Positions 51,026-62,955 of a stretch of 64,000 nucleotides of DNA are shown in pieces. The DNA lies in NCBI GenBank assembly GCA_964017045.1, contig OZ024810.1, positions 1,708,111-1,772,110 on the forward strand, read 5' to 3'. The notes below the pieces were generated by a model. It did no database searches. It was not told where the DNA came from and saw only the letters and a list, made by a program, of their open reading frames with translations. Position numbers and translations under genes: made by a program. Each line of letters opens with the position of its first letter. Positions within the stretch are counted from its first letter, which is position 1. The stretch comes from Omphiscola glabra. Taxonomy: Eukaryota; Mollusca; Gastropoda; Lymnaeidae.

Positions 51026-51388
51026 CTGCTTATTGGATTGTTGGAATAAAAAGACAACACTGAGTGAGTCGCTGCTAACAATAAAACACATGCTGCTAAC
51101 AATAAATACACGGGAGAGAGAAACAGCAATTAGTTTTATGAAGCTAACATTTAATGTATACATTATTTCAAAATGTCTAATGAAAATTATCCCCAAAACC
51201 AAGTGTTCACAAGTTAACAACTATCAGTGTACAACAATCTGATCAACAACTGGGCATGGCCAACTAGAAAAGTAAGAATGTGGCTTTGATAATGTTTTTT
51301 AAATTTATTGCCAAAGTTCCTCTTTTGGGTAAACAAATGGTGAGTCTGTTGTTTTCTCTTTTACATATTAGTATTACAAGTGAATTGT
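51026..51388. other. Upstream flank of CSRNP exon 1
   Basis: A minus-strand acceptor-like site (taagcag before 51025) suggests exon 1 as drawn is internal and a non-coding exon lies further upstream. No other feature is seen here. Confidence 0.4.
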
Positions 51389-53220
51389 CATAGCTAGTTG
51401 GCCCAATACAACAGTCAATGTACTCAACAGCTTACAAAACTAATGTTGATAGATAGTTGGCCCAATACAACAGTCAGTGTACTCAACAGCTTACAAAACT
51501 AATGGTCATAGATAGTTGGCCCAATACAACAGTCAGTGTACTCAACAGCTTACAAAACTAATGGTCATAGATAGTTGGCCCAATACAACAGTCAGTGTAC
51601 TCAACAGCTTACAAAACTAATGGTCATAGATAGTTGGCCCAATACAACAGTCAGTGTACTCAACAGCTTACAAAACTAATGGTCATAGATAGTTGGCCCA
51701 ATACAACAGTCAGTGTACTCAACAGCTTACAAAACTAATGGTCATAGATAGTTGGCCCAATACAACAGTCAGTGTACTCAACAGCTTACAAAACTAATGG
51801 TCATAGATAGTTGGCCCAATACAACAGTCAGTGTACTCAACAGCTTACAAAACTAATGGTCATAGATAGTTGGCCCAATACAACAGTCAGTGTACTCAAC
51901 AGCTTACAAAACTAATGGTCATAGATAGTTGGCCCAATACAACAGTCAGTGTACTCAACAGCTTACAAAACTAATGGTCATAGATAGTTGGCCCAATACA
52001 ACAGTCAGTGTACTCAACAGCTTACAAAACTAATGGTCATAGATAGTTGGCCCAATACAACAGTCAGTGTACTCAACAGCTTACAAAACTAATGGTCATA
52101 GATAGTTGGCCCAATACAACAGTCAGTGTACTCAACAGCTTACAAAACTAATGGTCATAGATAGTTGGCCCAATACAACAGTCAGTGTACTCAACAGCTT
52201 AAAAAACTAATGTTCATAGCTAGTTGGCCCAATACAACAGTCACTGTACTCAACAGCTTACAATACTAATGGTCATAGCTAGTTGGCCCAATACAACAGT
52301 CAGTGTACTCAACAGCTTACAAAACTAATGGTCATAGATAGTTGGCCCAATACAACAGTCAGTGTACTCAACAGCTTACAAAACTAATGGTCATAGATAG
52401 TTGGCCCAATACAACAGTCAGTGTACTCAACAGCTTACAAAACTAATGGTCATAGATAGTTGGCCCAATACAACAGTCCAAGTAAGCACTCAACAGCTTA
52501 CAAAACTAATGGTCATAGATAGTTGGCCCAATACAACAGTCAGTGTACTCAACAGCTTACAAAACTAATGGTCATAGCTAGTTGGCCCAATACAACAGTC
52601 AGTGTACTCAACAGCTTACAAAACTAATGGTTATAGATAGTTGGCCCAATACAACAGTCAGTGTACTCAACAGCTTACAAAACTAATGGTCATAGATAGT
52701 TGGCCCAATACAACAGTCAGTGTACTCAACAGCTTACAAAACTAATGGTCATAGATAGTTGGCCCAATACAACAGTCCAAGTAAGCACTCAACAGCTTAC
52801 AAAACTAATGGTCATAGATAGTTGGCCCAATACAACAGTCAGTGTACTCAACAGCTTACAAAACTAATGGTCATAGTTCATAGATAGTTGGCCCAATACA
52901 ACAGTCAGTGTACTCAACAGCTTACAAAACTAATGGTCATAGATAGTTGGCCCAATACAACAGTCAGTGTACTCAACAGCTTACAAAACTAATGGTCATA
53001 GCTAGTTGGCCCAATACAACAGTCAGTGTACTCAACAGCTTACAAAACTAATGGTCATAGATAGTTGGCCCAATACAACAGTCAGTGTACTCAACAGCTT
53101 AAAAAACTAATGTTCATAGTTAGTTGGCCCAATGTAACAGCCAGTGTACTCAACAGCTTACAAAACTAATAGTCATAGATAGTTGGCCCATTACAACAGT
53201 CCAAGTAAGCACTCAACAGC
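51389..53220. repeat. 59-bp minisatellite, about 31 copies
   Basis: The unit catagatagttggcccaata plus caacagtcagtgtactcaac plus agcttacaaaactaatggt has period 59. Interspersed variants have catagctagt, a ccaagtaagcact replacement (three or more times) and one tcatagttcatag insertion. Central copies are identical. Confidence 0.96.
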
Positions 53221-53639
53221 TTACAAACTGAACAACAGCTTACAAACTGAACAACAGCTTACAGTAACAAACAGACTCCCAACATTAGCTGCTCTCAAAT
53301 TTCCCCTTTATAAATTTGAATAATAAAACACTAGCCTGGTACAACACACACAAACACACACCTACAATCTACAACACAGTGGTGACGACATAGGGACCCT
53401 CTTGCTTTGCTACAGCACACCACTTCCAAATAAATCAAACATGTGCCCAGGGCGTGTGGGACTGTGTGTGTGTGTGCACAATGGAACTGTTACAATTCTG
53501 AATGAACCAAGTATATGTTTTCATGAGGAGCCAATGTCTCAAACTCACACCTTATGTGTTCAGAATGCTGGCATCTTTCATCAAGGGATGTCATCTAGTC
53601 AAAAGAAGAGATCAAAATGCAGGTTTCATTTTGTGAGAA

Positions 53640-53960
53640 AACTAGTGATCCGCCTTCACCTCGCTCGGCGCCACTCACAAATAGCGCACCTGGTAGGTAC
53701 AGCACGCACCACGCAATAGGCGCTGGCAGGCACACCAACCGCTATTGATCCAGCTCGCGTGAGCGAGGCTAGCGCGCACACCACAACCGCCGTAAACGAT
53801 CTCTCAGGCTGGACAGCTTCCTTCCACCACCATCTTCCCCCGCTCTCAACGTTATGTTCCATACCCCCCCCCCTCCAACACTCCCTCGTCTTGCTCACAC
53901 ATCCAGGCCAGCCCCCGCCTTTCTGCCGCGGTATGCCACCTTCTGGACTGTTCTCTACAA
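53640..53960 (-). promoter_or_regulatory. GC/CpG-rich block, candidate CSRNP promoter or first exon
   Basis: It is distinctly GC- and CpG-rich (gctcggcgccac, ctcgcgtgagcgaggctagc) against AT-rich surroundings. It lies about 2.6-2.9 kb upstream of exon 1. The minus strand has a donor-like gcgaggtgaagg. Open frames crossing it on both strands show no known domain. The promoter role is inference from position and composition. Confidence 0.35.
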
Positions 53961-54065
53961 GAAGCTTCAGATCTGCGAATTAAAACTTATAGACCAACCA
54001 GGCGGACACAACGGTGTGTCCCGTCTAAAAATATTTAAATCACAATAAATAATAACAGATTGGAT

Positions 54066-54330
54066 GACATGGGAGGAATGCGCCCATGACAGTAGGGAGA
54101 AATGCGCCCATGACAGTAGGGAGGAATGCGCCCATGACAGTAGGGAGAAATGCGCCCATGACAGTAGGGAGAAATGCGCCCATGACAATAGGGAGGAATG
54201 CGCCCATGACAATAGGGAGGAATGCGCCCATGACAGTGGGGAGAAATGCGCCCATGACAATAGGGAGGAATGCGCCCATGACAGTGGGGAGAGTGCGCCC
54301 ATGACAATAGGGAGAAATGCGCCCATGACG
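54066..54330. repeat. 24-bp minisatellite, eleven copies
   Basis: The unit cgcccatgacagtagggaga plus aatg has aatag/agtag and agtggg variants. The period divisible by three leaves five overlapping spurious frames. Confidence 0.95.
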
Positions 54331-54485
54331 ATAGAGCAGAGCGCTCCAAATTAAATAATCCGTAAACAAAATGATATATCGTACCATTCTCTTGTATCCA
54401 TCGCAGTATTTCAGTATTCCTGCCTAATGCAACCCGAAACTAACATAGGGGCGGGAATCCTGTGTCCCGCTGAAACGTTTTAACG

Positions 54486-54780
54486 TGGCCCTTAACACAA
54501 CAACTCCACTGTCCATCATTACCCAACAACTCCACTGTCCATCATTGATTAACAAGTCCCCTGTACACCATTCCATAAATCCACTGGCCATCATTACCCA
54601 ACAAATCCACTGTCACCCTAGACTCCACCATGAAACCTCTGAATAACTGTGACACCATTAAGCACAGACTGCTATCATGAAGCACCCACTGCCAGCATGA
54701 AGCACCCACTGTCAGCATGAAGCACCCACTGTCAACATGAAGCATCCACTGTCAACATGAAGCAACCACTGTCAACAGTA
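54486..54780. repeat. Two short tandem repeats
   Basis: At 54490-54610 a decayed unit contains aactccactgtccatcatta. At 54670-54780 a 20-bp unit catgaagcacccactgtcaa is repeated five to six times. Confidence 0.8.
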
Positions 54781-54949
54781 ACTGAAACCATATATAAAAC
54801 TAGGGTTTCTCACCCGGGATTCCGGTCAAATGTTATAGAGATTAAACAAACAAAAAAAAAAAGGGGGGGGGGGGAGAGAGAGAGAGAGAGGGGTGAAATT
54901 CTGTTATCCCTAAAAATTCTCCGGGTATTCAATTTTAAGAATACCAAAG

Positions 54950-55027
54950 TCCAGCATGACACTGGTTGTCCAGCATTACCCTGATTGTCCAGCATGACCC
55001 TGATTGTCCAGCATGACACTGTTTGTC
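54950..55027. repeat. 19-bp tandem repeat
   Basis: The unit tgtccagcatgaccctgat is repeated about four times and stops just before the assembly gap. Confidence 0.85.
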
Positions 55028-55054
55028 GCTACATGTCAGGACCGTCAAATCTTG

Positions 55055-55254
55055 NNNNNNNNNNNNNNNNNNNNNNNNNNNNNNNNNNNNNNNNNNNNNN
55101 NNNNNNNNNNNNNNNNNNNNNNNNNNNNNNNNNNNNNNNNNNNNNNNNNNNNNNNNNNNNNNNNNNNNNNNNNNNNNNNNNNNNNNNNNNNNNNNNNNNN
55201 NNNNNNNNNNNNNNNNNNNNNNNNNNNNNNNNNNNNNNNNNNNNNNNNNNNNNN
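55055..55254. other. Assembly gap (200 N)
   Basis: Exactly 200 N residues, likely a placeholder of arbitrary length. It is bordered by different tandem repeats on each side. Confidence 0.99.
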
Positions 55255-55620
55255 GTGGAGGAGTGATGAGCATTATCTTGGGGAGTGGAGAGCATTATCT
55301 TGGGGAGTCGAGAGGATGATCTCGAGGAGTGGAGAGCATTATCTTGGGAACTGGAGAGCATGATCTCAGGGAGTGGAGAGCATTATCTTGGGGAGTCGAG
55401 AGGATGATCTCGAGGAGTGGAGAGCATTATCTCGGGGAGTGGAGAGGATGATCTCAGGGAGTGGAGAGCATTATCTTGGGGAGTGGAGAGCATTATCTTG
55501 GGGAGTGGAGAGCATTATCTTGGGGAGTGGAGAGCATGATCTCAGTGAGTGGAGAGCATTATCTTGGGGAGTGGAGAGCATTATCTTGGGGAGTGGAGCG
55601 CATGATCTCGGGGAGTAGAG
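55255..55620. repeat. 22-bp minisatellite, about sixteen copies
   Basis: The unit gagtggagagcattatcttg plus gg has variants in gatgatctc. It probably continues into the gap. Confidence 0.93.
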
Positions 55621-55654
55621 TGGACCAGTGTGGTTTGGGGCGCGGAAAATATCC

Positions 55655-56070
55655 CTTCGGTGACTCTTAACAGCAACGGTTCTGTCAAAACAGATGCCTA
55701 GGTCACTCGTAACAGCAACGATTCTGTCCACACAGATGCCTAGGTCACTCGTAGCAGCAACGGTTCTGTCCACACAGACGCCTAGGTCACTCGTATCAGC
55801 AACGTTTCTGTCAAAACAGATGCCTAGGTCACTCGTAGCAGCAACGGTTCTGTCCACACAGATGCCTAGGTCACTCGTAGCAGCAACGGTTCTGTCCACA
55901 CAGATGCCTTGGTCACTCGTATCAGCAACGGTTCTGTCCACACAGATGCCTAGGTCACTCGTAACAGCAACGGTTCTGTCCACACAGATGCCTAGGTCAC
56001 TCGTAACAGCAACGGTTCTGTCCACACAGATGTCTAGGTCACTCGTAACAGCAACGGTTCTGTCCACAAA
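55655..56070. repeat. 42-bp minisatellite, about ten copies
   Basis: The unit tgcctaggtcactcgtaaca plus gcaacggttctgtccacaca plus ga has aaaacaga, gtatcagc and gtagcagc variants. A 14-codon period gives long spurious frames on both strands. Confidence 0.94.
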
Positions 56071-56889
56071 GCTCGTTCAGAGGGTTGGGAGAGGGGAGGA
56101 GATTCCAATGATTGGCACCAAGAGCATCAGCCGTAAAGCAAACAGAACGGGCGTCGTTCCAAAACTGTAATGAACCTGGCGTCCTCGGGACAGTCATCAA
56201 GATTTACAGACACATTTATTGGAACAATAATCACGAAAGTGGCAATGGTGGACATGTCTGTTCTTCTATAGTTGGTCATTCTGCACCGAATATGTCAGGT
56301 CGATGTGTCGGAGTCGCAAACAACGTTAGAACTCCGGATTTAAAGAACATAAATCATCATATTAACCATGATGGCATGCTTTAAAACATGTCGGATTATG
56401 GACTAAATGGGCGCAACTGGGGGAGGGGGGGGTGCCATTTATGTCGACTCCTTTGCCTATATAAGATTGACACTAGATCCATTAAAAAGGGGAGGGCGTG
56501 TGTGTGGGGGGGGGGGACGCTAGAATACAATTTTTCACTTCAAAAAAGATTCATGTATACAATATAAACTATTACTGTTGATGATGTCCGCACTTAGCAT
56601 TGCCGGTGAGACTTGGCGCGCAAACAAAAAAAATAACGCGCTGAAGCAAGAATGGAAAAGAGAAGAAAAAAAGTTTCGAAGCAGTTAGCCCTTGAGTATC
56701 GAGTGTTAGCTGGGACACGTTATGGAACATTACAGGGGAGAGAGAAAAACTCATCGAAAATTGGAAGAGAGCCCGGGGTGGGTCGAGGGGGGTGGGTCGA
56801 GGGGGGTGGGTGGAGGAAGATGGACGGCCCGTGTATTGATTGTGTTGACGGCATGCAATCTTGGAACTTCATTCATGGCGTGTATTCAT
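56071..56889. other. Unannotated spacer
   Basis: No recognisable gene. It contains poly-G tracts near 56420 and 56500 and an aggggggtgggtcg tandem at about 56780-56815. Short open frames have no domain I recognise. Confidence 0.5.
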
Positions 56890-57405
56890 TTTCTGTCCCT
56901 TTTATCCAACAGCCAGAGTTCTTGTGTGCTATAGGATCTGGCAGAAGATCACTGGAGAAAGGGAGTTGATGGGTGGACCTTTTCTCCAACAGCCAGAGTT
57001 TGTGTGAGATAGGATCTGGCAGAAGATCACTGGAGAAAGGGGGTTGATGGGTGGACCTTTTCTCCAACAGCCAGAGTTTGTGTGAGATAGGATCTGGCAG
57101 AAGATCACTGGAGAAAGGGAGTTGATGGGTTCACCTTTTGTCCAACAGCCAGAGTTTGTGTGAGATAGGATCTGGCAGAAGATCACTGGAGAAAGGGATT
57201 TGATGGGTGCACCTTTTCTCCAACAGCCAGAGTTTGTGTGAGATAGGATATGGCAGAAGTTCACTGGAGAAAGGGGGTTGATGGGTGGACCTTTTCTCCA
57301 ACAGCCAGAGTTTGTGTGAGATAGGATCTGGCAGAAGTTCACTGGAGAAAGGGGGTTGATGGGTGCACCTTTTCTCCAACAGCCAGAGTTTGTGTGAGAT
57401 AGCTA
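56890..57405. repeat. 78-bp minisatellite, about six and a half copies
   Basis: The unit begins ccttttctccaacagccaga, passes through gtgtgagataggatctggca and ends ggttgatgggtgga. The 26-codon period leaves several minus-strand frames open. Confidence 0.94.
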
Positions 57406-58640
57406 GAGTTCCTGTATGACTGATTATATTATTTTTGAAAGATTTGAGAAGAAAAAAAAAAGAGGGGGGGGGGTGTAAATCTTTTCTCAAAAAGCCAAAG
57501 TTTATTCTTGATAAATAAACTAGGACTGTTCCGGGTGCTCACCCGGAAATACCGATTATTAGCACACCCGGACGGAATATATGCATGACTCATTCAGTAG
57601 ACGCCAGCAGCTCATTTCATAGAATTTTCAAGCAGTGTATTTCCATTTTCTTAAAATGACATTCCGTATGATTTTAAGTTTAAATTGCTTTTCTTTGTTT
57701 AATCCCCCCCCCCCCGCCCCCCAAACACCACAACCTTATAAATTGGTAGCTGCGGCCCAATACTATAACCAGGTGTGTGAATTTATCTAAAACATTTCTG
57801 GGCATCGACTTACAGAGCCCTACTACAGAACCATCCACCTTTCTTAGCCCTTATTTCTGCTTCCGTCCGCCCCTGATCAATTTCAAGATATAATTCTGAT
57901 TGTGGGTCGCCCCAAGTTGGCAAATGTTATAAAGGGGGTTGCGACACTAAAATGGTTGAGAAGCACTGGGTTAGGATTATGTTATTAAGCTATGAGTGTT
58001 TCGACTCCTTCAGCTCGCTACTGGTTCTATACACGCACCTTCCACGAAGCCCCATTGGCTGGAAACCAGAGAAAATGATGTAACACTTTTTGTTGTCCTA
58101 ACACCCGGACCCGCCGGGTTTTGTCTCACAACTGCACCGGGCTCAGCCCTAATATGAACATTGGAAGAAAGGGATATTTGGGGGGGGGGGGCCAAATTCT
58201 TGTATGATTTTATGATCTTTGGAAGATTGGTGCGTGGGTTGGGGGGGGGGGGGGTAAGCGAAGGGACCTTCTCTCGAAACGCCAGTGTTCTTGTATGAAA
58301 TACGATCAATGAAAGAAGGGGGTGACCTTCCACATGCCTAAAAAAAATCCAGAGTTCTTCTATGATACCTAATCATTGCAAGAAGGCAACAGTTTTGACT
58401 ACGGTCATAGATTACACTAAATCAAATCTCACAGACCCCGGCCTCAAGAATTTTTTAAGTTGTGGGTAGCCCGGGGGTGGGAGGAGGGGCTTAAAGGTCA
58501 TGATGACAGTTTTAAACCCAAGTATTATTGAACGGCCGTACCAAACTTAACAACCTGTCATACAACGGATGGAGAGGTGGCACAGGATGATAACTAATAG
58601 CGAGCAGTGCAGGAAAGGGCGAACACGTCAGCAAGGGTTT
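57406..58640. other. Spacer with possible transposon ends and homopolymer tracts
   Basis: No gene seen. On the minus strand from about 57973, cagtgcttctcaaccatttt plus agtgtcgcaacccccttt resembles a hAT terminal sequence; no partner end was identified. Single diverged relatives of the 78-bp unit (cttttctcaaaaagccaaag, cttctctcgaaacgccagtg) lie at about 57480 and 58270. Poly-C/G tracts sit at 57707, 58178 and 58240. Confidence 0.4.
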
Positions 58641-58999
58641 ATTTGATCATTTATGTCTTCGTCTATCATCTTATATCACAACAAAGATATTTTAGGACAA
58701 AATGTTTTGAGTCTGGCAGTGCGTGGCGCGTCTATTCGCCCATCCCGTACAAATGAAAATTCCCAGTGTGGATCAACACAGAAAAAATTCGTACGGAGTG
58801 CGCTCTTTTGAAGCGGTAGCGCAAAAGTTATGGAATATTTTACCTCCATCTTTGAGGAGTACTGACAAGGACAAAATTATTTAGGAAAAATTTAAAGACT
58901 TATTTGTTTAATAGATTTGATGACACCTGAGCGCAGTGAGCATGCTAAAGTAGCATGGATACCAGCGCTATAGAAGTATCCAATCAATCAATCAATCAA
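58640..58999 (+). mobile_element. LINE 3'-end fragment with (AATC)n tail
   Basis: The plus strand encodes YGVRSFEAVAQKLWNILPPS and LRSTDKD, the usual end of CR1/L2-type ORF2, then breaks frame. It ends in ggataccagcgctatagaag and an aatcaatcaatcaatc tail at 58981-58998. The 5' limit is uncertain. Confidence 0.75.
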
Positions 59000-59114
59000 A
59001 ATGAGTTCCGACCGAAGCACTGTCCGAGTCCCAGTCCCGCCTTTTGGCATTGATAGACATTTGGTCGACTATGAAAACGCCCGGAGCCAAAGCCCCTCGC
59101 GTGTCCCAACTTGT

Positions 59115-59465
59115 CCGCCAACAAATATCAATCGATCCATTCATGTGTGCCAAAAATATATCAATTGATCCATTCGTCTGTGCCAACTTGTCCACCAACA
59201 ATCTATCAATTGATCCATTCGTCTCCATTCGTCTGTGTCAACTTGTTCACCAACAATCTATCAATTGATCCATTCGTCTGTGCCAACTTGTCCACCAACA
59301 ATCTATCAATTGATCCATTCGTCTCCATTCGTCTGTGCCAACTTGTTCACCAACAATCTATCAATTGATCCATTCGTCTGTGCCAACTTGTCCACCAACA
59401 ATCTATCAATTGATCCATTCGTCTGTGTCAACTCACCAGCTTGCCCATCAACAATTTATCAATTG
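59115..59465. repeat. 45/55-bp composite minisatellite
   Basis: The unit atctatcaattgatccattc plus gtctgtgccaacttgtccac plus caaca (45 bp) alternates with a version carrying an extra gtctccattc (55 bp) and ttcacc for tccacc. Together they form a 100-bp higher-order unit. Confidence 0.9.
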
Positions 59466-59536
59466 CTTCTGGTGTTGCTGCTTCCTTTTCACAACCGCCC
59501 CTCCTACTCAACATATTTTATATAAATGGTACATAG

Positions 59537-59565
59537 TGGGGTGGGGGGGGGGGGGGGGGGGGGGA
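59537..59565. repeat. Poly-G tract
   Basis: A near-continuous run of G (one early T interruption). Confidence 0.95.
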
Positions 59566-59664
59566 GCTGTCAAGCGGCCAGCGTTATGTGTGACCGTTGA
59601 ACTCAGGTAAAAATGTTCATTTTGTTCGGAGGCAACTATTAAATTAATCAATAAAAAGCCACGG

Positions 59665-60100
59665 GTGTGGTGTAGGACTGTCTGTAGGACTATTGTTTGA
59701 TGCCTGGCATGTAGTGTGTAGGACTGTCTGTAGGACTATTGTTTGATGCCTGGCATGTAGTGTGTAGGACTGTCTGTAGGACTATTGTTTGATGCCTGGC
59801 ATGTAGTGTGTAGGACTGTCTGTAGGACTATTGTTTGATGCCTGGCATGTAGTGTGTAGGACTGTCTGTAGGACTATTGTTTGATGCCTGGCATGTAGTG
59901 TGTAGGACTGTCTGTAGGAATATTGTTTGATGCCTGGCATGTAGTGTGTAGGACTGTCTGTAGGACTATTGTTTGATGCCTGGCATGTAGCGTGTAGGAC
60001 TGTCTGTAAGACTATTGTTTGATGCCTGGCATGTAGCGTGTAGGACTGTCTGTAAGACTATTGTTTGATGCCTGGCATGTAGCGTGTAGGACTGTCTGTA
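59665..60100. repeat. 46-bp minisatellite, about nine copies
   Basis: The unit tgtgtaggactgtctgtagg plus actattgtttgatgcctggc plus atgtag has late copies with gcgtgtagg and gtaagact. It merges at its right edge into the 34-bp array. Confidence 0.95.
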
Positions 60101-60998
60101 GGGATATTGTTTAAAAGATGTCAGGTAGTATGTAGGGATATTGTTTAAAAGATGGCAGGTAGTCTGTAGGGATATTGTTTAAAAGATGTCAGGTAGTCTG
60201 TAGGGATATTGTTTAAAAGAAGTCAGGTAGTCTGTGTGGATATTGTTTAAAAGATGTCAGGTAGTCTGTAGGGATATTGTTTAAAAGATGGCAGGTAGTC
60301 TGTAGGGATATTGTTTAAAAGATGTCAGGTAGTCTGTAGGGATATTGTTTAAAGGCTGTCAGGTAGTCTGTAGGGATATTGTAAGATGGCAGGTAGTCTG
60401 TAGGGATATTGTTTAAAAGATGTCAGGTAGTCTGTAGGGATATTGTTTAAAGGATGTCAGGTAGTCTGTAGGGATATTGTTTAAAAGATGGCAGGTAGTC
60501 TGTAGGGATATTGTTTAAAAGATGTCAGGTAGTCTGTAGGGATATTGTTTAAAGGATGTCAGGTAGTCTGTAGGGATATTGTTTAAAGGCTGTCAGGTAG
60601 TCTGTAGGGATATTGTTTAAAAGATGGCAGGTAGTCTGTAGGGATATTGTTTAAAAGATGTCAGGTAGTCTGTAGGGATATTGTTTAAAGGATGTCAGGT
60701 AGTCTGTAGGGATATTGTTTAAAGGCTGTCAGGTAGTCTGTAGGGATATTGTTTAAAAGATGTCAGGTAGTCTGTAGGGATATTGTTTAAAAGATGCCAT
60801 GTAGTCTGTAGGGATATTGTTTAAAGGCTGTCAGGTAGTCTGTAGGGATATTGTTTAAAAGATGTCAGGTAGTCAGTACGGATATTGTTTAAAGGCTGTC
60901 AGGTAGTCTGTAGGGATATTGTTTAATTAAAGGCTGGCAGGTAGTCTGTAGGGATATTTTCTAAAGGCTGGCAGGTAGTCTGTAGGGATATTTTTTAA
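60090..60998. repeat. 34-bp minisatellite, about 26 copies, derived from the 46-bp unit
   Basis: The unit tctgtagggatattgtttaa plus aagatgtcaggtag lacks the tgtgtaggactg segment of the neighbouring unit. Four subtypes (aagatggc, aagatgtc, aggatgtc, aggctgtc) occur in the fixed order A-B-C-D twice in succession at about 60480-60740. Confidence 0.95.
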
Positions 60999-61012
60999 GG
61001 CCGGGGTAAATT

Positions 61013-61250
61013 CGAATAGATCCTACCGCGTTTTTTTACTATGGCCGCCAACTTGATTGACGTGACCCGTAGAATTAAGAATAAAACATTAAAAATAATG
61101 AACAAATTTCCTAAATCTATCCCTAAACCTAACCTGAACCCTAAATCTATCCCTAAATCTAACCTGAACCCTAAATCTATCCCTAAACCTAAACTGAACC
61201 CTAAATCTATCCCTAAACCTAACCTAATGAAATGAGGTACGATCTATCTT
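61013..61250. mobile_element. MITE related to the copy at 13870-14100
   Basis: It has the same opening (tactatggccgccaacttga, ttgacgtgacccgtagaatt-like, aaaataatgaa) and the same 30-bp internal tandem with cctaacctgaaccctaaatc, here four copies. The ends atagatcctacc and ggtacgatctat are weak inverted repeats. The 64-codon frame is spurious. Confidence 0.7.
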
Positions 61251-61309
61251 AATTAGCCAAGGCCGGTATAAATATATCATGTAACTAGATATTTGTAATT
61301 TTGACCTCG

Positions 61310-62095
61310 CCAAACAATGTGAAGGGAGTGAGAGTCCTGGCCAAACAATGAGAGACTTGGCCAAACAATGAGAGACTTGGCCAAACAATGAGAGACTTGG
61401 CCAAACAATGTGATGGGAATGATAGACTTGGCCAAACAATGTGATGGGGGTGAGAGACTTGGCCAAACAATGTGATGGGAATGATAGACTTGGCCAAACA
61501 ATGAGAGACTTGGCCAAACAATGTGATGGGTTGGGAGTGAGAGACTTGGCCAAACAAATAGAGAATTGGCCAAACAATGTGAGACTTGGCCAAACAATGT
61601 GATGGGGGTGAGAGACTTGGCCAAACAATGTGAAGGGGGTGAGAGACTTGGCCAAACAATGTGAAGGGGGTGAGAGACTTGGCCAAACAATGTGAAGGGG
61701 GTGAGAGACTTGGCCAAACAATGAGAGACTTGGCCAAACAATGTGAAGAGAGTGAGAGACTTGGCCAAACAATGTGAAGGGAATGAGAGACTTGGCCAAA
61801 CAATGTGAAGGGAATGAGAGACTTGGCCAAACAATGTGAAAGGAGTGAGAGATTTGGCCAAACAATGTGAAGGGAGTGAGAGACTTGGACAAACAATGTG
61901 AAGGGAGTGCGAGACTTGGCCGAACAATGTGAAGGGAGTGAGAGATTTGGCCAAACAATGTGAAGGGAGTGAGAGACTTGGACAAACAATGTGAAGGGAG
62001 TGCGAAACTTGGCCGAACAATGTGAAGGGAGTGAGAGACTTGGCCAAACAATGTGAAGGGAGTGCGAGACTTGGCCAAACAATGTGAAGGGGGTG
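61310..62095. repeat. 31/20-bp minisatellite
   Basis: The full unit agtgagagacttggccaaac plus aatgtgaaggg (31 bp) is mixed with a short unit of about 20 bp that lacks gtgaagggagt. With stops absent on the minus strand, three long overlapping frames (up to 338 codons) arise; none is a real gene. Confidence 0.95.
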
Positions 62096-62194
62096 CAGAA
62101 TAGGGAAAATGTTGGGAAGCCTTGTATCGCATCACTAACAAAAAAAAATACAATTGGACACACAAAGATATATGACATCGGTCAACCAATAGCC

Positions 62195-62955
62195 ACACAA
62201 AACTGTCTACCAATGGTCTAGCACTAACTAGCACACACAACTGTCTACCAATGGTCTAGCACTAACTAGCACACACAACTGTCTACCAATGGTCTAGCAC
62301 CAACTAGCACACACAACTGTCTACCTATGGTCTAGCACTAACTAGCACACAAAACTGTCTACCTATGGTCTAGCACTAATTAGCACACAAAACTGTCTAC
62401 CAATGCTCTAGCACTAACTAGCACAGAAAACTGTCTACCAATGGTCTAGCACTAACTAGCACACAAAACTGTCTACCAATGGTCTAGCACTAACTAGCAC
62501 ACAAAACTGTCTACCAATGGTCTAGCACCAACTAGCACACACAACGCACTAACTAGCACACAAATATGTCTACCAATGGTCTAGCACTAACTAGCACACA
62601 AAACTGTCTACCAATGGTCTAGCACTAACTAGCACACAAAACTGTCTACCAATGGTCTAGCACCAACTAGCACACAAAACTGTCTACAATGGTCTAGCAC
62701 TAACTAGCACACAAAACTGTCTACCAATTGGTCTAGCACTAACTAGTATACAAAACTGTCTACCAATGGTCTAGCACCAACTAGCACACACAACGCACTA
62801 ACTAGCACACAAAACTGTCTACCAATGGTCTAGCACCAACTAGCACACAAAACTGTCTACCTATGGTCTAGCACCAACTAGCACACACAACGCACTAACT
62901 AGCACACAAATCTGTCTACCAATGGTCTAGCACTAACTAGCACACACACAACTGT
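62195..62955. repeat. 38-bp minisatellite, about nineteen copies
   Basis: The unit aactgtctaccaatggtcta plus gcactaactagcacacaa has several short units with acaacgcactaactagcac, suggesting a larger repeated block at about 62520, 62785 and 62880. Confidence 0.94.

Noticed and set aside
55471..56170. Frames of 158 and 198 codons on opposite strands
   Set aside because: Both lie on the 42-bp array (14 codons), open by period alone.
61041..61235. 64-codon frame with a repeated NPKSIPKP motif
   Set aside because: It crosses the 30-bp tandem inside a MITE, and the homologous copy at 13870 does not keep the frame.
61224..62240. Three overlapping minus-strand frames of 256-338 codons
   Set aside because: They are a by-product of a stop-free 31/20-bp minisatellite read in rotating frames, with no domain.
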